The notes under the pieces: generated by a model
The model's input: only the letters and a program-made list of their open reading frames with translations
Told to the model about the DNA's origin: nothing
The model's database searches: none
Source: Novosphingobium sp. ST904
Lineage (GTDB): Bacteria; Pseudomonadota; Alphaproteobacteria; Sphingomonadales; Sphingomonadaceae
DNA: 64,000 nucleotides
Direction of reading: 5' to 3'
NCBI RefSeq assembly: GCF_001298105.1
Contig: NZ_LGJH01000165.1
Location: 186,001 to 250,000 of the forward strand
Position numbers and translations under genes: made by a program
In this document: piece by piece, positions 1 to 8,338 of the stretch
Position numbering within the stretch: position 1 is the first letter of the stretch
Layout: the number at the start of each line of letters is the position of its first letter

Positions 1-749
1 TCCTTCACGCCTCGCCGGGCAGTTCGCGCCAGCAAGTGCGCCTGATCGAGGATTTCGCGGGCGAAGCCATGGTCTTCGCGCCCGACACCCCCGGAAACGG
101 CGATTCCGATGCGCTTTGCGCCGAGGAGCCGGAGATTACCGCGCTGGCGGCAGCCATGGTGGACTATCTCGACGCAATGGGGCTGGAGCGGGTGCGTCTC
201 TACGGTTCGCACACCGGCGCCGCCATCGCCGCGGAACTGGCGATACTCGCTCCGGAGCGTGTCAGCCATCTCGTGCTTGACGGGGTGAGCCTGATCGAAG
301 GCGCCGAACTGGAGGAGATACTCGCCACTTACGCTTTCCCGTTCGAGCCCGACCTCGACGGCGCCTATCTGGCGCGGCTGTTCCAGTTCTGCCGCGATCA
401 GTACCTGTTCTTCCCGTGGTATCGCCGCACCCGCGCCGGGCGGCGGGACGGCGGGCTGGGCAGCGCGGAGGACCTGCACGCCTGGGTCACCGAAGTGATG
501 AAGGCGAGCACGACGTACCATCTCAATTACCGGGCGGCCTTCAAGTGGCCCGCAGACCGGCGCCTGTCGCTGATCCAGTGTCCCACGCTGGTGACGGCGG
601 CGACCAACGATCCGCTCTACGATGCCAGCGTGCGTCTGGCGCCGTTGCTGCCGAACGGCCGCTTCCTGGAACTGCCGCGCTTCGACGATCCCACATTCCG
701 CGCCGTTCGCCATGACGCGATGGCCGCCTTCTTCGCAGGACATTCCTGA
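1..749 (+). CDS. alpha/beta-hydrolase-fold protein with non-serine nucleophile elbow (5' end outside window)
   Basis: The frame is open from the first bases of the window and encodes HASPGSS before the first possible internal start at 36, so the gene is cut by the window edge. HASPGSS fits the oxyanion-hole strand of alpha/beta hydrolases, and PDTPGNGDSD is the next core strand. The nucleophile elbow reads GSHTG where active family members have G-x-S-x-G, which places His at the serine position. The acidic residue may be the Asp in TNDPLYD, but no clear catalytic GH motif follows. It is clearly paralogous to the N-terminal half of the protein at 5115-6842: both share the FP-x-P-D-x-DGAYLA and FPW blocks. 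It lies 3 bases before a membrane-protein gene. The fold is confident; the reaction is unknown. Confidence 0.8.
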   Translation, partial: LHASPGSSRQQVRLIEDFAGEAMVFAPDTPGNGDSDALCAEEPEITALAAAMVDYLDAMGLERVRLYGSHTGAAIAAELAILAPERVSHLVLDGVSLIEGAELEEILATYAFPFEPDLDGAYLARLFQFCRDQYLFFPWYRRTRAGRRDGGLGSAEDLHAWVTEVMKASTTYHLNYRAAFKWPADRRLSLIQCPTLVTAATNDPLYDASVRLAPLLPNGRFLELPRFDDPTFRAVRHDAMAAFFAGHS

Positions 750-752
750 ACC

Positions 753-1415
753 ATGGATATCGGTCTTTCGCTGCTCACGCTGCTTCACATCCTGATTCCG
801 GTCTACTGGCTGGGCGGCGATCTTGGCGCATTCTACGGTTCGCGCTTCATGGTCGATCCGAAGCGTTCGGTGGCAGAGCGCATGATGGCGCTCAAGATCC
901 TCAACAATATCGACATGGCGCCGCGCACCACGCTGATCCTCGCATTTCCGACCGGTTTCGGGCTTGCTGTCGCCAAGGGATGGCTGGATCTGCCCGCAAG
1001 CTGGGCGATCCTCGCAGGGGTGCTGGGCCTGGCATGGCTGGCGCTGGCCTGGACGGTACACCTCAAGCACGGCCCGCAGGGACAGGCGTTCAAGCGCTTC
1101 GACATTCTCGTGCGCTACATCGTGCTGGCCGGGCTGGCGGCGGCGGTGATCCTGGGACTTTCGGGCGAGATCGCGCTGCCGCTGTTCATCACGCTCAAGA
1201 TGCTGGCGCTGGGCGCCTGCATCACGCTCGGCCTTGTCGTGCGGCGCCAGTTGGTGCCGCTGTTCCCCGCCATCGTGCAGATGCGCGAAAGCGGCCCGAC
1301 GCCCGAGACCGACCGCGTGATCGCCGCCGTAAACGGCCGCGCGCGCATCAGCGTCCTCACCATCTGGGTGCTGGTGCTGATCGCCTGCTTCCTCGGCATC
1401 GCCACCCCTCTCTGA
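753..1415 (+). CDS. small integral membrane protein of unknown function
   Basis: The 220-residue protein is dominated by hydrophobic helices. I count about five membrane segments, starting with one near residues 5-25 that contains LLHILIPVYWLGG. The last helix, LTIWVLVLIACFLG, ends the protein. A charged loop with HLKHGPQGQAFKRF lies in the middle. It resembles CopD/DUF2269-like membrane proteins only loosely, so I do not assign a function. It starts 3 bases after the preceding hydrolase and is followed 14 bases later by another plus-strand gene, so the three form one operon. A role in uptake or electron transfer for the hydrolase pathway is possible but unsupported. Confidence 0.7.
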   Translation: MDIGLSLLTLLHILIPVYWLGGDLGAFYGSRFMVDPKRSVAERMMALKILNNIDMAPRTTLILAFPTGFGLAVAKGWLDLPASWAILAGVLGLAWLALAWTVHLKHGPQGQAFKRFDILVRYIVLAGLAAAVILGLSGEIALPLFITLKMLALGACITLGLVVRRQLVPLFPAIVQMRESGPTPETDRVIAAVNGRARISVLTIWVLVLIACFLGIATPL

Positions 1416-1429
1416 CTTACGGAGCAACC

Positions 1430-2158
1430 ATGCAGCAGCATCGCACGATCAGCGGAAAGATCCTCTACACCTCGCGCAAACCGGGCCGTGAAGGCCAGGA
1501 ACGCGGGCGCGAATGGTTCACTTTCACGCACCACACCGACGGCAAGCGCTCCCTGCGCGCGCGATGCGAGATCGACGAGCCCGCGCCCACCGTTCACCGC
1601 GACGTGGTCTACAGCCTCGACGAGAACGACCGTCCGATGGATTGCTTCGTCCGCCTGACGATCGGCGACAGGTTCATGGGTTCGGGCCTGTTCATCATCG
1701 GCGAGGACACGGTGGAATGCGAAAGCTACGGTCCCTCGATCGGCCGTATTTCGCAGAAGATGCCGATCGGCGGCGATTTCGACGGCTTCGGCACGCATCC
1801 GATCTCGGGCGACGCCTATATCACCAAGAAGATCGACCGCTCGCTGGGCGTGCACAAGCGCAATTTCCGCTGCTTCCTGCCTTCGCCTGACCATCGCGGA
1901 GCAACGCCGCCGCTGATCGCGGAATCGAACATCGACCTCGGCTTCGTCGGAGAGGAGACCGTTACCGTCGCGGCGGGGACGTTCGATTGCTACAAGTACC
2001 AGTTCACCGACGATGCAGGCGGCATGATCTCCGTCGATGGTCATGCCCATCCGCCCTACGAGCTGTGGGTGACGGCAGACGACGACGCGATCTTCGTGCA
2101 GGGCGGTGTCGGCGGATATATGCAGACATGGTATGAACTTGTCGAACTAAGTCGCTGA
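1430..2158 (+). CDS. DUF3108-like protein of unknown function
   Basis: The ATG at 1430 is preceded by GGAGC at the right distance; the open frame extends further upstream but only as a shadow of the membrane-protein gene. The 242-residue product has no signal peptide or membrane helix. It is rich in alternating beta-type sequence (VECESYG, VTVAAGTFDCYKYQF). The segment TVAAGTFDCYKY resembles the mid-region of DUF3108-like beta-sandwich proteins, but this is recognition by pattern only. It is the last gene of the plus-strand trio at the start of the window and converges on the FAD oxidase gene, with a hairpin between them. Confidence 0.65.
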   Translation: MQQHRTISGKILYTSRKPGREGQERGREWFTFTHHTDGKRSLRARCEIDEPAPTVHRDVVYSLDENDRPMDCFVRLTIGDRFMGSGLFIIGEDTVECESYGPSIGRISQKMPIGGDFDGFGTHPISGDAYITKKIDRSLGVHKRNFRCFLPSPDHRGATPPLIAESNIDLGFVGEETVTVAAGTFDCYKYQFTDDAGGMISVDGHAHPPYELWVTADDDAIFVQGGVGGYMQTWYELVELSR

Positions 2159-2171
2159 TAAAAAGCATGTA

Positions 2172-2199
2172 GCTGAGCCGGAAGGAACCCCGGCTCAGC
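2172..2199. terminator. bidirectional hairpin terminator
   Basis: A perfect 10-bp inverted repeat (GCTGAGCCGG / CCGGCTCAGC, loop of 8) lies between two convergent genes and overlaps the stop codon of the minus-strand FAD oxidase. An A-run at 2160-2164 lies on the side of the minus-strand exit. The position and symmetry suit a terminator serving both directions. Confidence 0.65.
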
Positions 2200-3772
2200 C
2201 CAGTTCGAGCGCGCCGGGGTTCATCAGCCCTTCGGGATCGACCGCGCGCTTGAGCGCTTCGAGCAGCGCGCGCGCTTGCGGGCGCAGGACCGAGGCATAG
2301 GGATAAGTGCGCCCGATCTGGTTCGACGCCGCGCCCAGTTGCGCGAACAGGGCGATCAGTTCCTCGCGAACTTCCATGACCAGCGCGCGTGCATCCGGCG
2401 CGGCGGGTGGCTCGTCCAGACGGGTCGCCGGGCCCAGCACGTCGCGGTGCAGCGGCAGCCAGGCATCGCGCCAGTTCAGGACCGGCTCGTAACTGAAGGC
2501 ATGGGTGCCCATCACGGTTATGAGGCGCGAGACGGTCACGCCGGCGGCGTCCAGTGCTGACTGGCGGCGGGCCAGCAGCGCTTCCACCGCCGCGGTGAGG
2601 CGCTGCGCCTCGCTGTGCGGGACTTTGGCGTTAAGGGCGATCCAGCGGTCTGCCAGGGGGCCGAGGATCATGTCCCTGACCGGCGGGAACAGGTCGGCGC
2701 GGCCCGCGCGCGGAATGGAGTCCGGCAGTTCGCGGCCGCCGAAACGGGCGGCGATTGCCCGCGCCGCCTGCCTGTCCGCCGCGATGGCCGCCTCGCTGCG
2801 GCCGGCGAGGACGAGGTGGAGCGAATGGCATCCCGCCGCGATGAACGAGCGCCCCGCCAGGGCGAGTTTCGCACCGGCCCTCAAGCCCTTCAGGAGCCCG
2901 CGTTCCTGCCCGGCGACCTTGGCCAGCATCCGGACGTCGCGGAGGAGATCGGTCGGGCCGGAGAGAGCGCTGCGGGTCTTGTCGGCGTCCATCAGGTAGG
3001 CATCTTCGGCAAGGTCGGAGCGGGCGACTTCGCAAAGCGCGGCGATGCCGTCGGCCTGTCGCTCGAAACCGAAGGAGAGATAGCCGAAGTGTCCCGGCGC
3101 GGGGATCAGGCGCAAGGTCACGCGGGCCTTGATACCCAGCGCGCCTGCGTCATGAACGAAAAGGCCGGTGGTATCGGGGCCGAAGGTGCGCAGGAACGGG
3201 CGCGGGGCGCGGGCGACGGCCCTTTGTCCGGTATGGAGGATCGAACCGTCCGCCAGTACCACTTCCATGCCAACGACCGCTTCCGCCGCCGAGACGTGAC
3301 GCGCGGTGCCGAGGAACAGCGCGCCGTTCGACAGGCCGCCGCCCACCGTGGCCCGGCTGCCGGAAAAGGTCCCGAAAAACGGCAATCGCAGGCCGAGCGG
3401 AGCAAGCGCATCGTGGATCTGCTTCCACGTCGCGCCGGCCTCCACGGTAATGGTCATGTCTTCTTCGCTCACCGCGATCACGCGGTCGAGGCGGGACAGG
3501 TCGATGGCGGCGAAGCGGCGGTCGGCGGGCGTATAGCCGCGAACATAAGTAAGGCCGCCGCCGCGCGGGGCCATGGCGATCCCGGCCCGCCCGATCAGCC
3601 CGACCGCTTCCGCAAGCGCCTCCACCGTAGCGGGGCGGACGACAAAGGCGCAGTCCGCGCCTTCGTCCAGCAGGTCCGAGCCATGGAGGCGCAGGCTGTC
3701 GGGATCGGTGAGGATGCCGTCCGGGCCGAGCGTCTCGGCCAGTCGGTCCAGCAGCGGGGCGAGGCCGGTCAT
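2195..3772 (-). CDS. FAD-linked oxidase (GlcD / vanillyl-alcohol oxidase superfamily)
   Basis: The 525-residue protein has a PCMH-type FAD-binding domain in its first 220 residues: PRGGGLTYVRGY is the flavin phosphate loop and TVGGGLSNGALFLGTAR the second flavin-contacting segment. The C terminus ends with VDPEGLMNPG, the usual tail motif of this superfamily, in which such enzymes oxidise hydroxy acids or phenolic alcohols. The start is set by an ATGA overlap with the upstream permease gene (4 bases), which indicates translational coupling. Upstream in the same operon are an MFS permease and a double alpha/beta hydrolase, so the substrate is probably an aromatic or hydroxy acid imported by that permease. 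Substrate assignment is inference. Confidence 0.85.
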   Translation of the reverse strand: MTGLAPLLDRLAETLGPDGILTDPDSLRLHGSDLLDEGADCAFVVRPATVEALAEAVGLIGRAGIAMAPRGGGLTYVRGYTPADRRFAAIDLSRLDRVIAVSEEDMTITVEAGATWKQIHDALAPLGLRLPFFGTFSGSRATVGGGLSNGALFLGTARHVSAAEAVVGMEVVLADGSILHTGQRAVARAPRPFLRTFGPDTTGLFVHDAGALGIKARVTLRLIPAPGHFGYLSFGFERQADGIAALCEVARSDLAEDAYLMDADKTRSALSGPTDLLRDVRMLAKVAGQERGLLKGLRAGAKLALAGRSFIAAGCHSLHLVLAGRSEAAIAADRQAARAIAARFGGRELPDSIPRAGRADLFPPVRDMILGPLADRWIALNAKVPHSEAQRLTAAVEALLARRQSALDAAGVTVSRLITVMGTHAFSYEPVLNWRDAWLPLHRDVLGPATRLDEPPAAPDARALVMEVREELIALFAQLGAASNQIGRTYPYASVLRPQARALLEALKRAVDPEGLMNPGALELG

Positions 3773-5118
3773 GCCGTTTCTCCCGCAAGTTCGGCGGCGG
3801 CGGCGCGGAAGCTGCGCCGCGCCGCCATGAGGACGAAGAAGGCGCCAAGGCCGCAGCCGAAGAATACGCTTCCCAGCGACCAGGCGATGCCGCTCCTGCC
3901 GGTGAACACCGTGTCCGACAGGAAGCCGACGATGAAATTGCCCGCGGTGAGCGCGATCAGGCCCGAAGCGATCGTCTGGAGCGCCATGACCTGCGCACGC
4001 AGGGCGTTGGGGGTGATCTGCGCGAAGCCGGAATAGACGGCCGAGGTGTTCCAGTTGAGGAACAGGGCGTTCAGCAGATATCCCGCCAGCGCAAGGCTGC
4101 CGCTTGGCGCAAGGCAGGCAAGCGTGCCGAATACCGCCATCGAGGCGGCGCAGCCCATCGCGCAGAGGATCGGTGCGTCGGTATGCCCGCGCCGGGCCAG
4201 CCAGGCGATGACCCAGCCGCTGTTCACTGCCGCGAAGATCGAGACGGGAAAGCCGTAGAGACCGAGAATCTTCCCGGTTTCGGCGGCGCCCCAGCCATGC
4301 ACGCGGATGAACAGCGCCGGGAACCAGCCGACGATGGCATAAACGCAGACGAGGTTCAGGACCGATCCCAGCATGAACAGCGCGAATGCGCCGGGACGGC
4401 GGGCGAACAGGCGAAGGATCGGGCGCAGGCTGATCGGTTCGGTCGCCCTTGCGCTGCCCTGCCGGGCCGGTTCCCGCGCCGTGAGCCAGAGCAGCAGGGC
4501 AAGAACGATGCCCGGCGCTCCGCAAAGCACGAAGACCACCTGCCAGGTCTGCATGCCGCCGAATACCGCGGGCAGCCCCGCGATCAGCCCGTCGGCCCAG
4601 TCGAGGAACAGGCCGCCCAGCGCCATGGCTCCGGCCGTGCCGAGCGAACTGCCGGTCACGAACAGGCCATAGGCCTTGGGCCGCACGTCCGGTGCGAAGT
4701 AGTCGGCGATCAGCGATGTCGCGACCGGCACCAGCGCCGCTTCGCCCACGCCCACCATCATTCGCGCGGCGAAGAGTTCGTGAAAGGTGGTGGCGAGCGA
4801 ACAGCCGATCGTTGCCAGGCTCCAGAGCGTAAGCCCGCCCAGCAGCAGCGGCACGCGCCGCCAGCGATCGCTCAGCATCCCCAGCGGTAGCCCCAGGACG
4901 CTGTAGACGACGCTGAACGCCATGCCTTGCAGAAGGCCGAACTGGGTATCGTCAATCGCCAGCAACTTTTGCAGCGGTTCGATCAGCAGCGCGATCGAAA
5001 CCCGGTCAAGGATAGCCAGCGCATAGGCCAGCGTCAGGAGCGCGAGGACGTACCAGGCATAGGACCGGCGCGGGAACGCGGCGGCGAGCGGCGCTGCGCT
5101 CTCGATGCCGGCGCTCAC
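3769..5118 (-). CDS. MFS transporter
   Basis: The 449-residue protein shows about 12 membrane helices. The loop between helices 2 and 3 carries GMLSDRWRRVPLL, the MFS motif A (G-x3-D-R-x2-R). The N-terminal helix contains LALLTLAYALAILDRVS, with an acidic-basic pair common in the spinster and ACS-type organic anion permeases. The GTG start at 5118 is preferred because it forms a GTGA overlap with the stop of the upstream hydrolase gene; the open frame upstream is only a shadow. It is the middle gene of a coupled three-gene operon (hydrolase, permease, FAD oxidase) and probably imports that operon's substrate. Confidence 0.88.
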   Translation of the reverse strand: MSAGIESAAPLAAAFPRRSYAWYVLALLTLAYALAILDRVSIALLIEPLQKLLAIDDTQFGLLQGMAFSVVYSVLGLPLGMLSDRWRRVPLLLGGLTLWSLATIGCSLATTFHELFAARMMVGVGEAALVPVATSLIADYFAPDVRPKAYGLFVTGSSLGTAGAMALGGLFLDWADGLIAGLPAVFGGMQTWQVVFVLCGAPGIVLALLLWLTAREPARQGSARATEPISLRPILRLFARRPGAFALFMLGSVLNLVCVYAIVGWFPALFIRVHGWGAAETGKILGLYGFPVSIFAAVNSGWVIAWLARRGHTDAPILCAMGCAASMAVFGTLACLAPSGSLALAGYLLNALFLNWNTSAVYSGFAQITPNALRAQVMALQTIASGLIALTAGNFIVGFLSDTVFTGRSGIAWSLGSVFFGCGLGAFFVLMAARRSFRAAAAELAGETA

Positions 5119-6842
5119 GAAGCGGCCGGGACGGCGGCGCCGAGCATGGCGGTCAGGATGGCCGCGCCTTCCTGCGGCGAGGCGGGCAGGACGAAGGTTT
5201 GCCCATCGCGCAGGAGGCCTGCGATTTCCTCCGCCTCGTGCTGGGCCGGATCGTCGCCAAGGGTCACGAAGGTCGGGACCGTGACTTCCCGCCACTTCTC
5301 TGCAGAGGCGGCAGTCAGGGCGGCGGCCACGCAGTCGCCATAACGCGGGAGTTGCTTGAGCACGCCGGTCAGCGCGGCGTGCATCTGCGCCGGTTCGGGC
5401 AGCGCCGCGGACTTGCGCGCTGCGCCTTGCGTGCCGTCGAACCATGGCCACTGCACCTGACTGTCCCGCAGCATATGCCAGATGCGGTGGAGATGGGTTC
5501 CGGCATGGGCATCGAAGGGGATGACCGGGCAGCAGGCGGCGTTGAAGGCAGCGTCGATGTCCAGGTGGGGGGCGCCGTGGATCACGAGCGTTTCCACCAG
5601 ATCGGGGCGTAGCGCTGCCAGTCTGGCGCCCAGCGGCGCGGCAAGGCCGATGGCGAGCACGTCCACTTTGCCGAGAGCCAGATGCTCGATGACTTGGGCC
5701 AGGCTACTGGCCAGAAGGTCGGCATCCGGTTTGGCCAACGGATCGGAATCGCCAAATCCGGGCAGGTCGGGCACGAGTGTCGGGCGCGAACCGGCGAGGG
5801 CCTGTGCCCATGCCTGCGCTTCCAGGGTGGTCGGCGCGGAAAGCGCGAGCACCGTCCGCCCGCTGCCCGACAGGTTCCGCCGCCAGTGAAGTTGACCTTG
5901 CGGAAGGTCCACATAGCCGGCCTGCGCATCCGGTGCGGCTTCAGGCGGGGGTGGCGATGCCGCTCCCGCTCCCGCTCCCGCTCCCGCTCCCGCAAGCGTT
6001 TCCGCCAGCCAGTCCAGCCATTCGTCGCGATCGCTGCCGAGCCTTTCGACCGTCAGCCTGTCGTTCTGATCGACGGGTACCTTGCCGAGAAACCCGTAGA
6101 GCACGTCGTCGCTACGGGCGGCCACCCGGGTCGGCACTTGCACGGTGCGCAGGTCCTCCAGCGGGTTCCAGCGCATCGCGGCGGCATAGGCGTCGGAATA
6201 GTGCGGTCCGGCGCTGAACAGGTCGATACCGTAGTCTTCCAGCCATTCCGGCGCCGGGGCATCCATCGCCATGCGGCTCTCGGCCTTGCGCGAGAACCAG
6301 GGGAACCAGCGCAGCATGTCGCGGGCATGAACCCATTCCGCCGCGAGGTAGGCCCCGTCGGCATCCGGGCGGAAGGGCCGCATATAGGCGTTGATGAAGG
6401 TTTCGGGGGCGGGGGCGTCGGGGATCGAGAGGCCGTCCAGCACCAGCAGCGGCATCTTGCCGCCCCGCGCGGCGAGGGCCAGCGCGATCTTGGCGCTGGT
6501 GTGCGTGGCGTAAAGCGGGGCTTCCTCCAGCCCCAGCGCCGCAAGCGCTTCGCGCAGAGCCTCGGCGAAATCGGGGATCGCGGGATCGATCAGGCCGAGC
6601 GGCTGCGAATTGCCGTAACCGGGCGTGTCGAGGGCGAAGACGCGAAACCGGCTGGCGAGCATTTTCATCGTGGCGGTGTGCAGGCGGGAGGATCGCGGGG
6701 AATCGTGAAGCATGACCACCGCCGGCCCTTCGCCGCAGACCCGGTAGTGAACCAGCCGGCCTGCTTCCGCTCCCTTGCCGATCGCTTTGCCGGCAATCGG
6801 GGCAGTCACGTAGCGGCGCCTGATGGTGCTGGCGGTGGTCAT
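5115..6842 (-). CDS. tandem fusion of two alpha/beta-hydrolase domains lacking the serine nucleophile
   Basis: This 575-residue protein holds two alpha/beta-hydrolase-fold halves. In the first (about 1-285) the elbow reads ATHTS instead of G-x-S-x-G. In the second (about 310-570) it reads GLAAP, so neither half has a serine nucleophile. The halves are joined by an Ala-Gly repeat linker encoded by a hexanucleotide tandem repeat. Both halves and the protein at 1-749 share the block PF-x-P/A-D-x-G followed by a PWF or FPW motif, so they are one subfamily with three copies in this window. Each half is near the length of a single-domain hydrolase. The gene heads a coupled operon with an MFS permease and an FAD oxidase. 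It could be a pseudoenzyme, a binding protein or an enzyme with altered chemistry. Confidence 0.82.
   Translation of the reverse strand: MTTASTIRRRYVTAPIAGKAIGKGAEAGRLVHYRVCGEGPAVVMLHDSPRSSRLHTATMKMLASRFRVFALDTPGYGNSQPLGLIDPAIPDFAEALREALAALGLEEAPLYATHTSAKIALALAARGGKMPLLVLDGLSIPDAPAPETFINAYMRPFRPDADGAYLAAEWVHARDMLRWFPWFSRKAESRMAMDAPAPEWLEDYGIDLFSAGPHYSDAYAAAMRWNPLEDLRTVQVPTRVAARSDDVLYGFLGKVPVDQNDRLTVERLGSDRDEWLDWLAETLAGAGAGAGAGAASPPPPEAAPDAQAGYVDLPQGQLHWRRNLSGSGRTVLALSAPTTLEAQAWAQALAGSRPTLVPDLPGFGDSDPLAKPDADLLASSLAQVIEHLALGKVDVLAIGLAAPLGARLAALRPDLVETLVIHGAPHLDIDAAFNAACCPVIPFDAHAGTHLHRIWHMLRDSQVQWPWFDGTQGAARKSAALPEPAQMHAALTGVLKQLPRYGDCVAAALTAASAEKWREVTVPTFVTLGDDPAQHEAEEIAGLLRDGQTFVLPASPQEGAAILTAMLGAAVPAAS
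5960..5993. repeat. hexanucleotide microsatellite (CCGCTC)5 encoding an Ala-Gly linker
   Basis: Five perfect copies of CCGCTC plus four bases of a sixth lie in frame inside the double hydrolase gene and encode alternating Ala and Gly. Unit length is a multiple of three, so copy-number changes would alter linker length without breaking the frame. Confidence 0.9.
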
Positions 6843-6949
6843 GCAGCCCGTCCTTTATGGTATATCAATATGACTATTACTGTGTCAGGATCGCGGCCTT
6901 GTCCAGTGTCCGTCCAGAGCGGGGCGGCCCAATCTCCGACAGGTGAAAA
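6843..6949. promoter_or_regulatory. divergent promoter region between hydrolase operon and MFS gene
   Basis: This 107-base gap separates two divergently transcribed transport and catabolic units. It contains an AT-rich core near 6856-6880 (TATGGTATATCAATATGAC) unlike its GC-rich surroundings, which suits -10 elements. An AGG at 6941 serves as ribosome site for the gene at 6950. The GntR-UTRA regulator at 8339 is a candidate regulator, but I see no convincing palindrome to name as its operator. Confidence 0.45.
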
Positions 6950-8260
6950 ATGCGTTCGAATTCGATGGTGACAGCAGCACCGTCTTCTGCGGAGATACGG
7001 CCTTCATCTCCCGAAGCGACGTCCGATCGCAGCCTTCCGGCGCGAGACAGCGGCGCGGGTTGGGTCGTGGTTTTCGCGGCGATGGTGGGACTGGCGATGG
7101 GGCTGAGCCCCTTGCCGTTCTATACGGCGGGCATGTTCGCGCCGGAGTTGCAGAAGGCTTTCGGCTGGAGCTTCGCCGCGCTCATGGGCGCGATTACCGT
7201 GCAGTCGCTGGTGGTCATGGCGACCGGGCCGATGGCGGGCTTTGCCGTGGACCGTTTCGGCGCGCGGCGGGTGGCGCAAGTCTCGCTGCTGCTGTTCGGC
7301 CTGACTTTCATGAGCCTCTCGCTCAGCGACGGCACGCTCTGGATCTATTACGGCCAATGGGTGCTCATGTCGGTGGTCGGCGCCGGAACCCTGACGGCGA
7401 CGTGGATGCATGCCGTCAACGGCTGGTTCGACCGTCACCGCGGGCTCGCCATCGGCGTGGCCAGCACCGGCACGGGCATCACCGGTTTCCTCGTGAAGCC
7501 CTTGGCTGCCTGGCTGATCGGTGACTTCGGCTGGCGCTGGGCGTTCGTGGCGATCGGGGCGCTGCCGATCGTGATCGGCTTCCCGGTGGTTTCCCTGCTG
7601 TTTCGCGAAAGGGGCGAGCGGCGCGGTTCGGGCGAGGAAGAATCGCCGATCATGGAAAGCGGGCTGACCCTGCGCGAGGCGCTGCGTGACAGGCGCTTCT
7701 GGATCATGACCTTCGCCTTCCTGCTGATCGCCTTCGCGCTTACCGCGCCTACGCCCAATCTTGAGAATATCCTGCGCACCCGGCACTTTTCGCTGGCGGA
7801 GATTGGCGCGATCACGGCCGGATTCGGGCTTTCGGTGATCGCCGGTCGGGTGATCGGCGGCTGGCTGCTCGACCGGTTCTGGGCGCCCGGCTGCGCGCTG
7901 GTGATTCTCGCCATGCCCGCCACCGGCAGCTTCATGATGGCGCAGCCGCAACTCGACACCACCCATGCCGTGCTTTCGGTGATTGCGCTGGGCCTTGGGG
8001 CGGGCTTCGAGTTCGACCTGTTGGCCTATCTCATCGCGCGCTACTTCGGGCGGCGGAACTACGGCACGATCTACGGCTGTTTCTATACCGTGATCGCGCT
8101 GGGCGGAGGCCTTGGCCCAGTGGTCTACGGGTGGGCCTTCGACACGATGGGGCGCTACGATCCGGCGCTCATGGCGGGGGTCGGCTGCCTGGTGGCGGGA
8201 GGGTTCTCGCTGCTGCTGATGGGCCGCTATCCGGTCTGGCGCGTGGCGGCGGCGACTTGA
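6950..8260 (+). CDS. MFS transporter (monocarboxylate / oxalate-formate antiporter-like)
   Basis: The 436-residue protein has about 12 membrane helices in two blocks separated by a charged loop (RERGERRGSGEEE, near residue 220). Motif A appears as GFAVDRFGARRVAQ. The helix with LMGAITVQSLVVMATGP and the second-half repeat GRVIGGWLLDRF resemble permeases of the MCT/OFA branch, which carry small carboxylates including aromatic acids. It starts with ATG at 6950 after an AGGTG ribosome site. It is divergent from the double-hydrolase operon and is followed by a hairpin and then a GntR regulator gene, which may control it. Confidence 0.85.
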   Translation: MRSNSMVTAAPSSAEIRPSSPEATSDRSLPARDSGAGWVVVFAAMVGLAMGLSPLPFYTAGMFAPELQKAFGWSFAALMGAITVQSLVVMATGPMAGFAVDRFGARRVAQVSLLLFGLTFMSLSLSDGTLWIYYGQWVLMSVVGAGTLTATWMHAVNGWFDRHRGLAIGVASTGTGITGFLVKPLAAWLIGDFGWRWAFVAIGALPIVIGFPVVSLLFRERGERRGSGEEESPIMESGLTLREALRDRRFWIMTFAFLLIAFALTAPTPNLENILRTRHFSLAEIGAITAGFGLSVIAGRVIGGWLLDRFWAPGCALVILAMPATGSFMMAQPQLDTTHAVLSVIALGLGAGFEFDLLAYLIARYFGRRNYGTIYGCFYTVIALGGGLGPVVYGWAFDTMGRYDPALMAGVGCLVAGGFSLLLMGRYPVWRVAAAT

Positions 8261-8289
8261 CTAAGCGGGGGCGGGCTCCGAAGAGCAGG

Positions 8290-8320
8290 GTCGGACCAAG
8301 ACGGGCGTCCTTGGCCCGAC
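8290..8320 (+). terminator. hairpin between MFS and GntR genes
   Basis: A strong imperfect stem pairs GTCGGACCAAGACG with CGTCCTTGGCCCGAC around a GG loop, with one bulge. There is no T-tract, so it may be a weak terminator or attenuator that lowers expression of the regulator gene relative to the permease. Confidence 0.45.
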
Positions 8321-8338
8321 ACCTCCCGGGGGAATGAC

